From NCBI GenBank assembly GCA_014526335.1, contig JACTAT010000052.1, forward strand, positions 2,478,490 through 2,542,489: a stretch of 64,000 nt of DNA, read 5' to 3'. Positions 58,401-64,000 of the stretch are shown here, in pieces; positions within the stretch are counted from its first letter, which is position 1; each line of letters starts with the position of its first letter. Under the pieces are notes generated by a model, which did not search any database, was not told the DNA's origin, and was given only the letters and a program-made list of their open reading frames with translations. The translations under genes and the position numbers were made by a program. This DNA comes from Chrysaora quinquecirrha. Taxonomy: Eukaryota > Cnidaria > Scyphozoa > Semaeostomeae > Pelagiidae.

Positions 58401-61400
58401 CGGCATCCCAAACATCTCAGATGTTGTGATGGTATGGCAAACCGTACCAGCATGTTGGCCTATTTTCAACCAACATGTTAGACAACAATGTTGGCACGGT
58501 TTGCGCACGCCTTAACTTTAAAGTTGCCTTTTTAAGTCTACAACAAGCCTAGGCCTACTCAGTCGACTGCACACTTTTCCCCTGTTCTGGATGCATTAGC
58601 ATATACCAGGGTGCAACCATGCACTGCGCTCATAACTACCGATCAGGTACCCATTTATACACCTGGGTGGAGCGAGGCACAATTGTGTTGACAATTTGCT
58701 CAAGGTTGGTATTTCTGCAATCACAAGTGGAAGGGCCGTGGCTCGAACCCACAAAATTTTCGCTTTGAGTCCTGCATGCTAAGCACTGTGCCACAGAAAC
58801 CACACGAAAAGAATTATACTGTATTTGTTTGAATAACACCACCGGCCTTTTTGATACACGTTTTTTTTATAAGAACATCCTTTACAAGAAACAACAGGCT
58901 GAAATTGCGTCAAACTTTTTTGCCATCTCCGAATCTATTTGAGACACGCACAAGCATATTTCACCAGCGTAAAGCCCTTGCCTGGAAACGCATTTTAAAC
59001 ATGTTTTCGGAAAGGGTAGGGGGTGAGAAGTTAGTGAAAAAACGCTTCAAAAATAAGAAACAGGCAGGCTGAAATTGAAGCCAAGTGTTCATATACAAAA
59101 AAACGTGTACTCAATTTATTTTTTCTGCCGTCGTGAATCATCTGGTTGAACCCAGCGTTTTCTTCCTAGAGGCAACTAGCCTGCGTTCAGACTTTACTGT
59201 CCATTGCGAAGGAGCGCCTATGAGGAAGGACAGTAAAGTCTAGAGCAGTATATTTTATCATACTTTCTTGAATTATTCTTCTTCAGTCAAACATCATCGA
59301 TTCTGAAAAGACTTGCAAGTTTATCACTGGAGGAGGAAGATATTGAAGGTTTGAATTTAATAATAATGTTACTTGTTTTCTGGCATTTAGCAAGTCCCCC
59401 CTTTGAGCTACCTGTCAGGAACAACCAACAAGGGTGAATAAAGTGTATTTTAACTGGCAGAGTAGACTTACCCTAAGTCTAAATCTTTCTTTATCCCAAC
59501 ACAAATTTATTACCGAAATGTGACAGCGTTGCGGAGGAGACAATGAGAAAAGTGGACTGAGATTGAAATCTCCGTTCACTTTTCTCAATGTCTCCTCCGC
59601 AGCACCATCATTTTTGTGTTGGGATAAGGAAAGATTTAGACTTAGCGTAAGTCTACTGGCAGAGTGAAGTGAAAGCCCCATTAACGGAGACTCCTTTAGA
59701 ACAGATATCTCCAAACAATAGGCAAATATTTTCAAAAATTCATTTGTTTGAAAAAATGAACCTCTTTACAACGGGCAATAAGATTTGTCCCATGTATGTC
59801 AATTTAATGAAGACGATTTGAAATTTATAAAACGCTAAATAATCTGAATCCATATTTTGATAATGATTATTTATTAGAAAAAAATGTAAACCACGATCTT
59901 AAGATAGCAAATCCCTTACAAAATCCAAAGGGCCCGAACACCGAACGTTTCTGGAAGTTTCTGGAACTCTCTTCTTGTTGAAGTTTTATTTTCTTCTCAG
60001 AATCTGATACATCATGTTTTTCCATGCTATGACTGATTTATAATATTTTTATCATAGTCACGAATGTTGATGTGCCCGATGATAAATATCTGGATGTATT
60101 GGTATCAGCAGTGAACAGCTTGAACGAAATTTCTGTGATTTTGCTTGGCAATGAATATCGAGTAAGTGGTTTTGACACTAGGGTAGATTGGATAAATCAG
60201 AACATTAGGATAGATTTGGGTAGATCCTAGTGTTCACCATTCATGACAAATATGCTATGAATAAATGAATATATAAATATATATAGGATAAAACTAAGTT
60301 CGATCGTCTGAGCACCGTTAAAGATAGAGTAAAACATAGAAATGACTATGAACTACAAGAAAAGGTACAACTTTTCGCAAGCAGTTTCATCTCTTCTTGC
60401 AGAATCTTCAGGTTACAATGTATATAAAAATATGTATGTATAGGGTTCCATCTGTTCTTGCAGAATCTTCAGGCTACAATTTATATAAATATGTATGTAT
60501 AGGGTTGACATTTTTCTAGGAGAGATGTTTATTAGGTTAACGTTTGCGTGGTTTAGTTTTGGAAAGGTTCTGCCATAGGAAAGATTTTATCGTTAGTTTG
60601 GGCGGGGGTACCTTTTGCCCTCCTGATAGCTCATTATTCTTTATAGTTGCTTAGCATGATGTTTCAGCGCATTGCCCAATAGATAACTGTCTTTTAAGTA
60701 AAGTCAACTCTATGTGAGGCGGCCATCTTCGATGTTTACTGGCTGTCCATTTAATAAGGTCTTCCTAAAAAGGATAAATTATAACTTCTATTTGTCAGTC
60801 AGGGTAGAAGCGTCAGTCTGTCCGTCGGAGGAGCTTTCTGTGTAGCGACGGTATTGTCCACTTGAGCGAGCTGGCTATTCTAATATGAACGATCATTTGT
60901 AGGGACGACTGATGGTGTTACATGAAGCAATGGAACTATTTTATGACAACGAGCCGAATGGTACGTTATAAAGTTCAAAGAAAAACAAGCTTCAAATTTC
61001 TTCTCGTCTATTTTTCCAAGTATATGGTCCTTCTGAACAATAACTTTAATTTTTGAATATTTTTTTCAAATTTTTCAGAGGAACTTGAATCTGTTGAACC
61101 CGACAAAGTTTACGCAGCGTTCTATGAAGATGCTTGGCATCGTGTTAGAATTCTGGGTGTAAACGACGATGAGGTGGAAATCGACCTCGTAGATCGTGGA
61201 GACCAAAGTACAACCAAATTCTCTGATCTTAGGAAACTACCTTCTCAGTTCAAACGACTTCCTGCGCAGGTAAAAACCACTTAATTTCCCCATCTTTTGT
61301 TGTGTATCTCTGTATTTCGTTACTATTTTACCATGCAGTCTTAAATTCATTTTATCATCGATCAAGTACCCTCCATCAAATTAACAACCCAGCTACCCAC

Positions 61401-63175
61401 TTCGCACCCAAGAGATGAAAATTATTAATTAACACCCCCTTTTGAACAGCCTTTTTAATTTGTCAAAGACCGCATGACTTGTATTCATTCTTTTGTTCAT
61501 TCATTCTTTCATTCATTCATTCATTCATTCTTTCATTCATTCATTCATTCATTCATTCATTCATTCATTCATTCTTGCATTCATTCATTCATTCATTCAT
61601 TCATTCATTTATATCTTTATTCATTCATTCATTCTTCCATACTTCCATTTATTCAATCATAAAGTCGTTTGTTCATTCATCATCCCTTAGCCTAATCAAT
61701 ACCATACAGCATGATCAGCTCATGGTTATGTGTTCTTTTTAGGCAATGTCACTGACTTTAGCCCATCTTCCTGACAGTGATAATTCAGATTTTATACAAG
61801 AATTGAGTGATATGGTGTTGGGAAAAAGCTGTGTTGCAGAAGTTATCGATGGGTAAAACTTTCAGTTGTTAGTTAGCCATTAGCTACAGTTGAAATAATT
61901 CGCTGAATAATTAAATTTGGACTGACTTTAAGCCATGCAATGGGACCCATAAACGGGAACATTTGAGCCAAAAATCGACCCAACCCAGCACATTTCCATG
62001 CTAAAGGTGGTTGAATGCTGCCTGAACTTTCCTTTCAAAGAAATAACTAAACATCTAATGTGAAAATTTTAGACTAAAGGCCCTCAATCCTTTCAGGTCG
62101 TATCTGTAATCGTAATTTTAATTGTAATTATACATTATTCAATGTTAGGATTTACAATAGTGAAGAAACACTTATTCGCACTAACATAGAGCAATTCCGG
62201 AGATTGCATCAATGAATCATTTATTACAAAAGGAACACACGCATTTTTACTTAGGAACCACGTCTTTATCAAGCTTTTAAATTCTTTGTTATTTCGGGTT
62301 GACTTAATTTCAGCTGGAAGAGAGTTTCAGATTTTGGGCCCTTGGAAACTGTATTAACTTTTGTCCCGCAGAATTTTCGGGTTTAAAGCGAACTGTTAGT
62401 TTATGGACTATACCAGAGTATTTCTTCTTCTACTTGTGTAATGTTACGAACTTTTCTTGTAGGCCAGATGAGTTGACAACGATCGAGTTATATGATACGT
62501 CAGGTGAAAAGGATATTAACATCAATAAGGAAATCATAGCCAAGCTAAACCTGAGCGAAGAGCAAAATTTTGAACAAGTTCTACCCAAGGTAGGCTGTTA
62601 AAAGTAAAACTTAAGAAGCGCCAAAATCAATTCAATGTTTTAAGTATGCAATCCTAGAGTGCGTTCTTTTAGGACCTTTTCTGCCCCTTTTTTTTCCTCG
62701 AGAATTCCGACTGATCTAAAACCCGTTCCTTTTGAAAACTCTCTGTAAAATCGGAGACTTTGGAGGCTCCAAACTCTCTTCACTCCGGAGCTAGAAGATT
62801 TCACAGACTTCGCAGAGAAATTGTTTCAAAATTTCCATAAAGTCAACCCACTTGTCTATAAAGTCTTCTGTTTTTCAAGAAAGTGCGAGAGTCGTCTGTT
62901 TTTCAAAAAAGTGCGTTTTTGACGTCTGGAATATGACGTCTACTTTTTTCAGAATCCAAGAAAGATAAAATCCCAAAAGAACGCATACCCTTTATGTAGG
63001 CCATCGGGTGGGAATCTTTAACTTTGCTTTTTGATTCACGTTTTAGGTTGGAGAACAAGGAGATGCATATGTTGCCCATATAACAGATACTGGTGTATTC
63101 TACATCGTATTCCCAGGACCTGGCATACACAGACTGGATGAACTTATGGAAGAACTGTCCAATTATTTTGCAAAG
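43358..63175 (+). CDS. TDRD7: TDRD7-like LOTUS/Tudor germ-granule protein, at least 19 exons (3' end beyond window)
   Basis: Exons: 43358-43465, 43967-44763, 45706-45839, 47078-47114, 47994-48084, 49533-49641, 50657-50768, 51130-51245, 53041-53089, 53254-53406, 54718-54802, 57783-57954, 59287-59348, 60058-60161, 60903-60960, 61079-61269, 61743-61852, 62463-62589, 63047-63175, about 914 codons. All junction phases agree from exon 3 on. The exon 2/3 junction does not (phase 1 into 0), so a small exon there is unresolved. Order: LOTUS, disordered linker, LOTUS, linker, Tudor (QWYRGQ, YIDFGN), linker, Tudor-like unit, start of another. Two LOTUS plus several Tudor units points to TDRD7 rather than TDRD5. 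Members of this family act in germ granules, where LOTUS domains bind Vasa helicase or G-rich RNA and Tudor domains read methylated arginine on Piwi proteins. Exon 2 contains a frame break (see findings). Confidence 0.82.
43967..44763 (+). CDS. TDRD7: TDRD7-like exon 2, LOTUS 1 end and basic/disordered linker (frame break)
   Basis: Acceptor TTTTCCAG. The first frame completes LOTUS 1 (LPLMKLGYSTVEDYIRSIP, CAFITSNKDGIIVVKG, HVAKLVSGQ) but stops at 44183-44185. The linker (basic KPKKRKPSKY, then RFSVGSSKPEM repeats, ending DLRFTIINNKFEG) is in the next frame, open from 44091 to 44804. The two overlap around 44135. A one-base indel explains both. A 56-nt intron (about 44133-44188, weak GTCAGC donor) is a less likely alternative. 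Donor GAAG|GTAAGC at 44764. Confidence 0.7.
44803..45550. mobile_element. intronic repeat with GAGTTGTACAAAA start
   Basis: GAGTTGTACAAAA, TCAGAAACAGAC, AAGGCGGAAT and GGATCGAAATGCACCAATC recur in order at 63795-63960 in the last intron. A G run at about 44995 and a C run at about 45485 suggest foldback arms. Non-coding. Confidence 0.55.
45706..47114 (+). CDS. TDRD7: TDRD7-like exons 3-4, LOTUS domain 2
   Basis: Exon 3 (45706-45839) encodes ILEKYPNGLWGDLLKKFYKD and the following helix. Exon 4 (47078-47114) encodes SASQGKVILYLKK, the closing strands. Together they form a LOTUS domain like the second or third of vertebrate TDRD7. Confidence 0.8.
46380..46820. mobile_element. foldback element, TGGAAAATGGTAGA arms (copy 2)
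   Basis: TTTTTCTGGAAAATGGTAGAC at about 46385 and its inverse (GTCTACCATTTCCAGGAAA) at about 46770, with GGAATCCTCTCC/GGAGAGGATTCCC inside. Same family as 38230-38700. Confidence 0.65.
47994..49641 (+). CDS. TDRD7: TDRD7-like exons 5-6, linker
   Basis: Exons 47994-48084 and 49533-49641 encode acidic Pro/Glu-rich disordered sequence (EPEPPPKQEDKRVVEFQEK; EVIQTPKEEPLSIPEQDIP) before Tudor 1. The intron between them holds a SINE and a MITE. Confidence 0.75.
48276..48456 (-). mobile_element. tRNA-derived SINE, minus orientation
   Basis: Best preserved copy of the family at 1863-2026: (GGTGAA)n on the left, GCGCCAGTCGCTAGGATC, TTAACTAATCGAGACC, and GGCTCGAACCC (B box on the minus strand). Confidence 0.75.
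48809..49321. mobile_element. TA-flanked MITE, copy B (TACACGC termini)
   Basis: TACACGCTTTTTTATAAAG and CTTATAAAAAAAACGTGTA, flanked by TA. Opposite orientation to copy A, and internally enlarged by about three tandem copies of an AACCTACATGTAGAAGGC unit (48836-48975). Confidence 0.75.
49742..50370 (+). pseudogene. 5'-truncated LINE, C-terminal tail of reverse-transcriptase ORF
   Basis: Plus-strand frame 49815-50018 reads GKPLLLYNSVTWGLTKKKEE, SFHRQQLRRVLNVKCPAHMS and LEVLRNRWK, the tail typical of non-LTR retrotransposon ORF2 proteins. It is broken by a TAG in a short duplicated TGGAAATAGA and continues at 50019-50327 (DVLRSHPETPAQKAMNYCFE). No RT catalytic core is present. Lies in the intron before Tudor 1. 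Confidence 0.8.
50657..53406 (+). CDS. TDRD7: TDRD7-like exons 7-10, Tudor domain 1 (extended)
   Basis: Exons 50657-50768, 51130-51245, 53041-53089, 53254-53406. They encode EAYICHIDGINRFFIH (SN-like part), then the Tudor core: GSLCCACYQNQWYRGQIIL and VQYIDFGNLESV, with aromatic-cage candidates Trp-Tyr and Tyr/Phe. The tiny exon 9 (KLYNPALKFNGGKEENQ) looks like an inserted loop within the barrel and might be alternatively skipped only with frame loss, since it is 49 nt. Confidence 0.82.
51390..51755. mobile_element. TA-flanked MITE, copy F (TACACTC termini)
   Basis: TACACTCTTTTTCTTTTATAAG-type left end and CTTATAATAAGAAAAGAGTGTA-type right end with TA. AAGAACA words repeat inside. Intronic. 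Confidence 0.75.
51883..52070 (-). mobile_element. tRNA-derived SINE (diverged)
   Basis: Shares GTCTCTAGGATCTTAGTAGT, TCGACCCTGGTTGTG and GGGGCTCAAACCC with the 1863 family. The tail end (GGTGAA) is eroded. Confidence 0.55.
52170..52360 (+). mobile_element. 46-bp-stem foldback with tRNA-like loop
   Basis: Arms 52170-52215 and 52315-52360 are inverted repeats with a single mismatch (left ends CCAGACGCGTTTCG, right starts CGAAACGCGTCTGG). The 99-bp loop holds a tRNA-like promoter pair: GTCGTGTGATTAGCAC (A-box-like) and CCGGTTCGATTCTC (B box), plus orientation. Confidence 0.75.
53780..54590. mobile_element. composite repeat interrupted by a MITE and a poly(A) retro-insert
   Basis: The host repeat (AACTAGTTGCTGACTGC, GTCAGTTGCAG, TGTCGACATAAGCTAC) has a relative at 50370-50600. 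It is split at 53890-54247 by a TA-flanked MITE and at about 54290-54400 by a retro-insert ending in some 24 A. Words around the second split (CACAGTT...AAGTTCC) suggest a short target duplication. Confidence 0.55.
53890..54247. mobile_element. TA-flanked MITE with CTCTTAGGTGCC termini (copy 3)
   Basis: TACTCTTAGGTGCCAAATAA and TTATTTGGCACCTTAGAGTA-type ends flanked by TA. CCCCGTTTATTAAT repeats inside. Confidence 0.75.
54718..60960 (+). CDS. TDRD7: TDRD7-like exons 11-15, linker and SN-like lead into Tudor 2
   Basis: Exons 54718-54802, 57783-57954, 59287-59348, 60058-60161, 60903-60960. They encode EAKEYFKERTEDKLVKVTI and DNIIDVELCTTDGESISE (SN-like strands closing Tudor 1), a charged linker (VFEGKRRSPMKNDSSP), a short acidic exon (LKRLASLSLEEEDIEG), then DKYLDVLVSAVNSLNEISVI, the first strands of unit 2, and a helical piece (RLMVLHEAMELFYDNEPN). 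Confidence 0.78.
54872..54910. repeat. 17-bp-stem hairpin
   Basis: TTCTCTTATCTCATACA and its inverse with a 4-5 base loop, immediately before the interrupted SINE. Intronic. Confidence 0.65.
54915..55340 (+). mobile_element. tRNA-derived SINE split by a MITE
   Basis: The A-box side (GCGTGGCGTAGTGGTTAGCA) is at 54920-54945 and the B-box side (TGGTTCAAATCC) at 55311-55322. Between them sits MITE copy D. Removing the MITE brings the boxes to normal spacing. Confidence 0.75.
54964..55310. mobile_element. TA-type MITE, copy D, inserted in a SINE
   Basis: Ends TGCACTCTTTTTTTTATAAG and CTTATAAAAAAAAGAGTGTA. The left flank TA has changed to TG. It is the inverse-orientation relative of copy C (25039-25391). 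Confidence 0.75.
55930..56000. repeat. CATTCCGTATTCCGT simple repeat
   Basis: Short tandem run of TCATTCCGT and ATTCCGT words, in intron 11. Confidence 0.75.
56453..57145. repeat. 155-bp tandem satellite built on a palindrome
   Basis: A palindrome of about 31 bp (CCATTCCATATTTT, AG, then its inverse) starts at 56453, 56649, 56804, 56959 and 57114. The last four are spaced exactly 155 bp. The first spacing is 196 bp and contains a partial internal duplication. Between palindromes two spacer versions occur: CGCTTCTTTTTGCTGAAACC with CCTTACAAAC, and TTTCGCTTTGCTGAATCC with GACTAACAAAC. Intronic. Confidence 0.85.
57978..58515. mobile_element. TTAA-bounded foldback element with AACATGTTGG words
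   Basis: Ends TTAAGCCGGGCACATACC and GGTTTGCGCACGCCTTAA are imperfect inverted copies finishing in TTAA. The inside is mostly repeated CCAACATGTTGG and GCACGGTTTGC words. Related sequence is at 22130-22260. Confidence 0.6.
58655..58803 (-). mobile_element. second-type tRNA-derived SINE, minus orientation
   Basis: On the minus strand, TGGCACAGTGCTTAGCATGC (A box) is followed by GTGGGTTCGAGCCACGG (B box). Not closely related to the (TTCACC)n family. Confidence 0.65.
58855..59109. mobile_element. TA-flanked MITE, copy J (TACACGT termini)
   Basis: TACACGTTTTTTTTATAAG and AAAAAAACGTGTA, flanked by TA. Shortest copy (255 bp). Confidence 0.7.
59463..59655. mobile_element. MULE-like miniature element with 9-bp target duplication
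   Basis: TAGACTTACCCTAAGTCTAAA at the left and its near-inverse at the right. CTGGCAGAG is duplicated exactly at 59454-59462 and 59656-59664. A 9-bp duplication is typical of Mutator-like elements. The interior carries the hairpin arms GTTGCGGAGGAGACAATGAG and inverse, shared with 40351-40493. Confidence 0.8.
60385..60510. repeat. tandem duplicate, about 65 bp, two copies
   Basis: TTCTTGCAGAATCTTCAGG...TATGTATGTATAGGGTT occurs twice in a row with few changes. Intronic. Confidence 0.75.
61079..62589 (+). CDS. TDRD7: TDRD7-like exons 16-18, Tudor domain 2
   Basis: Exons 61079-61269, 61743-61852, 62463-62589. Core: KVYAAFYEDAWHRVRIL, VEIDLVDRGDQSTTKFSDLR, then LGKSCVAEVIDG and LTTIELYDTSGEKDIN. 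The position equivalent to YIDFGN in Tudor 1 reads LVDRGD, so one cage aromatic is missing. This unit may not bind methylarginine. Confidence 0.8.
61485..61675. repeat. (TTCA)n microsatellite
   Basis: About 45 near-perfect TTCA/CATT tetranucleotides in intron 16. The His-Ser-Phe-Ile frames it creates are artefacts. Confidence 0.9.
62655..62991. mobile_element. foldback MITE with GTGCGTTCTTTT termini (copy 2)
   Basis: AGAGTGCGTTCTTTTAGGAC left and TCCCAAAAGAACGCATACCC right. Same family as 2081-2396. In the intron before exon 19. Confidence 0.65.
63047..63175 (+). CDS. TDRD7: TDRD7-like exon 19, start of a further Tudor unit
   Basis: GEQGDAYVAHITDTGVFYIVF and DELMEELSNYFAK are the opening strands and helix of another SN/Tudor unit. 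The donor is AAG|GTATAA. The gene must continue past the window, or beyond 63.2 kb in sequence I could not resolve. Confidence 0.75.
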
Positions 63176-63182
63176 GTATAAG

Positions 63183-63630
63183 ACCCTGGCCAAACGATCA
63201 AACATTGTTGGTAAAACATTTTACATTTGCTTTGCATCAAATGTTTGACCGTTTGGCCACGTCCAAAATCAATGCTGTCCCACATTTTGGAACAACGAAG
63301 TCATTGCTAATGAAAAATAACGGTTTCCTGGTTGCTAGGAAATGTTGCTAGGTGCCGAAATGTTGCAGGTTGTTGATTTTGATAACATGTTTGACAAGCA
63401 ATGTTGAAAAGGTGGCAACACGATCAAACTTTGCTTGACAAGCAGAAGTAAGCAAGATTAGTGGCGTGATGTTTTTGAGAAAGTTCAAAAACATTTTTTG
63501 CTTGAGGCAAGCAAAAAATGTTTGACGAGCAATGTTTTTGGACGTGGCCCAACTGTCCAACCTTTTTCTTGACAAGCAAATTTCCAATGTTTGAGCAACA
63601 ATGTTTGATCGTTTGGCCAGAGCCTAACAG
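63183..63630. mobile_element. foldback element with TTTGGCCA arms
   Basis: CTGGCCAAACGATCAAACATTG at 63185 and its inverse (CAATGTTTGATCGTTTGGCCAG) at 63598-63620. Inner words (GGACGTGGCC, CTTGACAAGC) also repeat in both orientations. Similar words occur at 38.1 and 40.55 kb. Confidence 0.65.
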
Positions 63631-64000
63631 GTTAATGATGAATCAAATCACCAGAAGCTTAACTGTTTTGATCTTGTTTTATGTTGTTTATATGGTTTTA
63701 TATTATGTTCTCTATGTTCATGTTCATGTTTCTGTTTCTAATTCTGTTTCTGTTTATGTTTGACATGAGAGATTTTTTATGTTACATTAGTTTTTGAGTT
63801 GTACAAAACATCAGAATTTCGATAAACAGTGTAGGCATACTTAAGCAGCTTTTTTCGTCTGATACTCAGCAGAGTATAAACATCAGAAACAGACCGAAAC
63901 AAATGACTAAGGCGGAATTGATAACCAGATGCGGATCGAAATGCACCAATCTGGGTTAAAATAGAGTACTAGAGGTCACAAAAATCTTTTCTTAGAATTT

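Noticed and set aside
61474..61742. Overlapping frames rich in His-Ser-Phe-Ile
   Set aside because: Produced by the (TTCA)n microsatellite inside an intron.
1..64000. CRISPR-like or bacterial defence system
   Set aside because: Direct repeats here are satellites or transposon words without unique regular spacers, and the genes are intron-split and animal-like.

Overview
This window is eukaryotic genomic DNA: AT-rich, with intron-split genes using GT..AG junctions and very dense in repeats. It probably comes from an anthozoan cnidarian (stony coral or sea anemone). That rests on the secreted fibrinogen-like family, which resembles coral skeletal-matrix and secreted proteins as I recall them, and on the mix of miniature elements. 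Species cannot be fixed from sequence alone. No bacterial operons, CRISPR arrays or prophage features are present.

Region 1 (about 3.4-19.4 kb) is a tandem array of nine loci of a single-exon, six-cysteine secreted protein with a fibrinogen-like N-terminal subdomain (about 240 aa). Three copies are intact (3430-4152 minus, 16263-17018 plus, 18584-19306 minus). One has lost its normal start codon (6681-7463). Five are broken by a frameshift, a nonsense codon, truncation or a transposon insertion. A 2.77-kb tandem duplication, two promoter types, patchy similarity that suggests gene conversion, and (CTACA)n tracts between copies show active birth-and-death evolution.

Region 2 (about 19.4-28.0 kb) is mostly mobile-element debris: a perfect hAT-type miniature element, a 3-kb hAT-like nest holding two further elements, foldback elements, and a degenerate AACTAACC-type repeat. 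It also holds one small three-exon minus-strand gene (57 aa).

Region 3 (28.1-37.0 kb, plus strand) is a ZCCHC14/ZCCHC2-type gene: a conserved N-terminal helical domain, a long disordered Pro/Ser linker, and a SAM domain. The zinc knuckle expected in vertebrate relatives was not found.

Region 4 (43.4-63.2 kb, plus strand, probably continuing past the window) is a TDRD7-like germ-granule gene with at least 19 exons: two LOTUS (OST-HTH) domains, a disordered linker, then Tudor units. Intron phases agree at every junction but one. A reading-frame break inside exon 2 and a possible alternative terminal exon at 62149-62215 are notable. Its introns carry MITEs, tRNA-derived SINEs, a truncated LINE, foldback elements, and a 155-bp satellite built around a palindrome.

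No new multi-gene system such as a defence island was found. The most unusual material is the decaying fibrinogen-like array and several miniature-element families with target-site duplications that can be read directly from the sequence.
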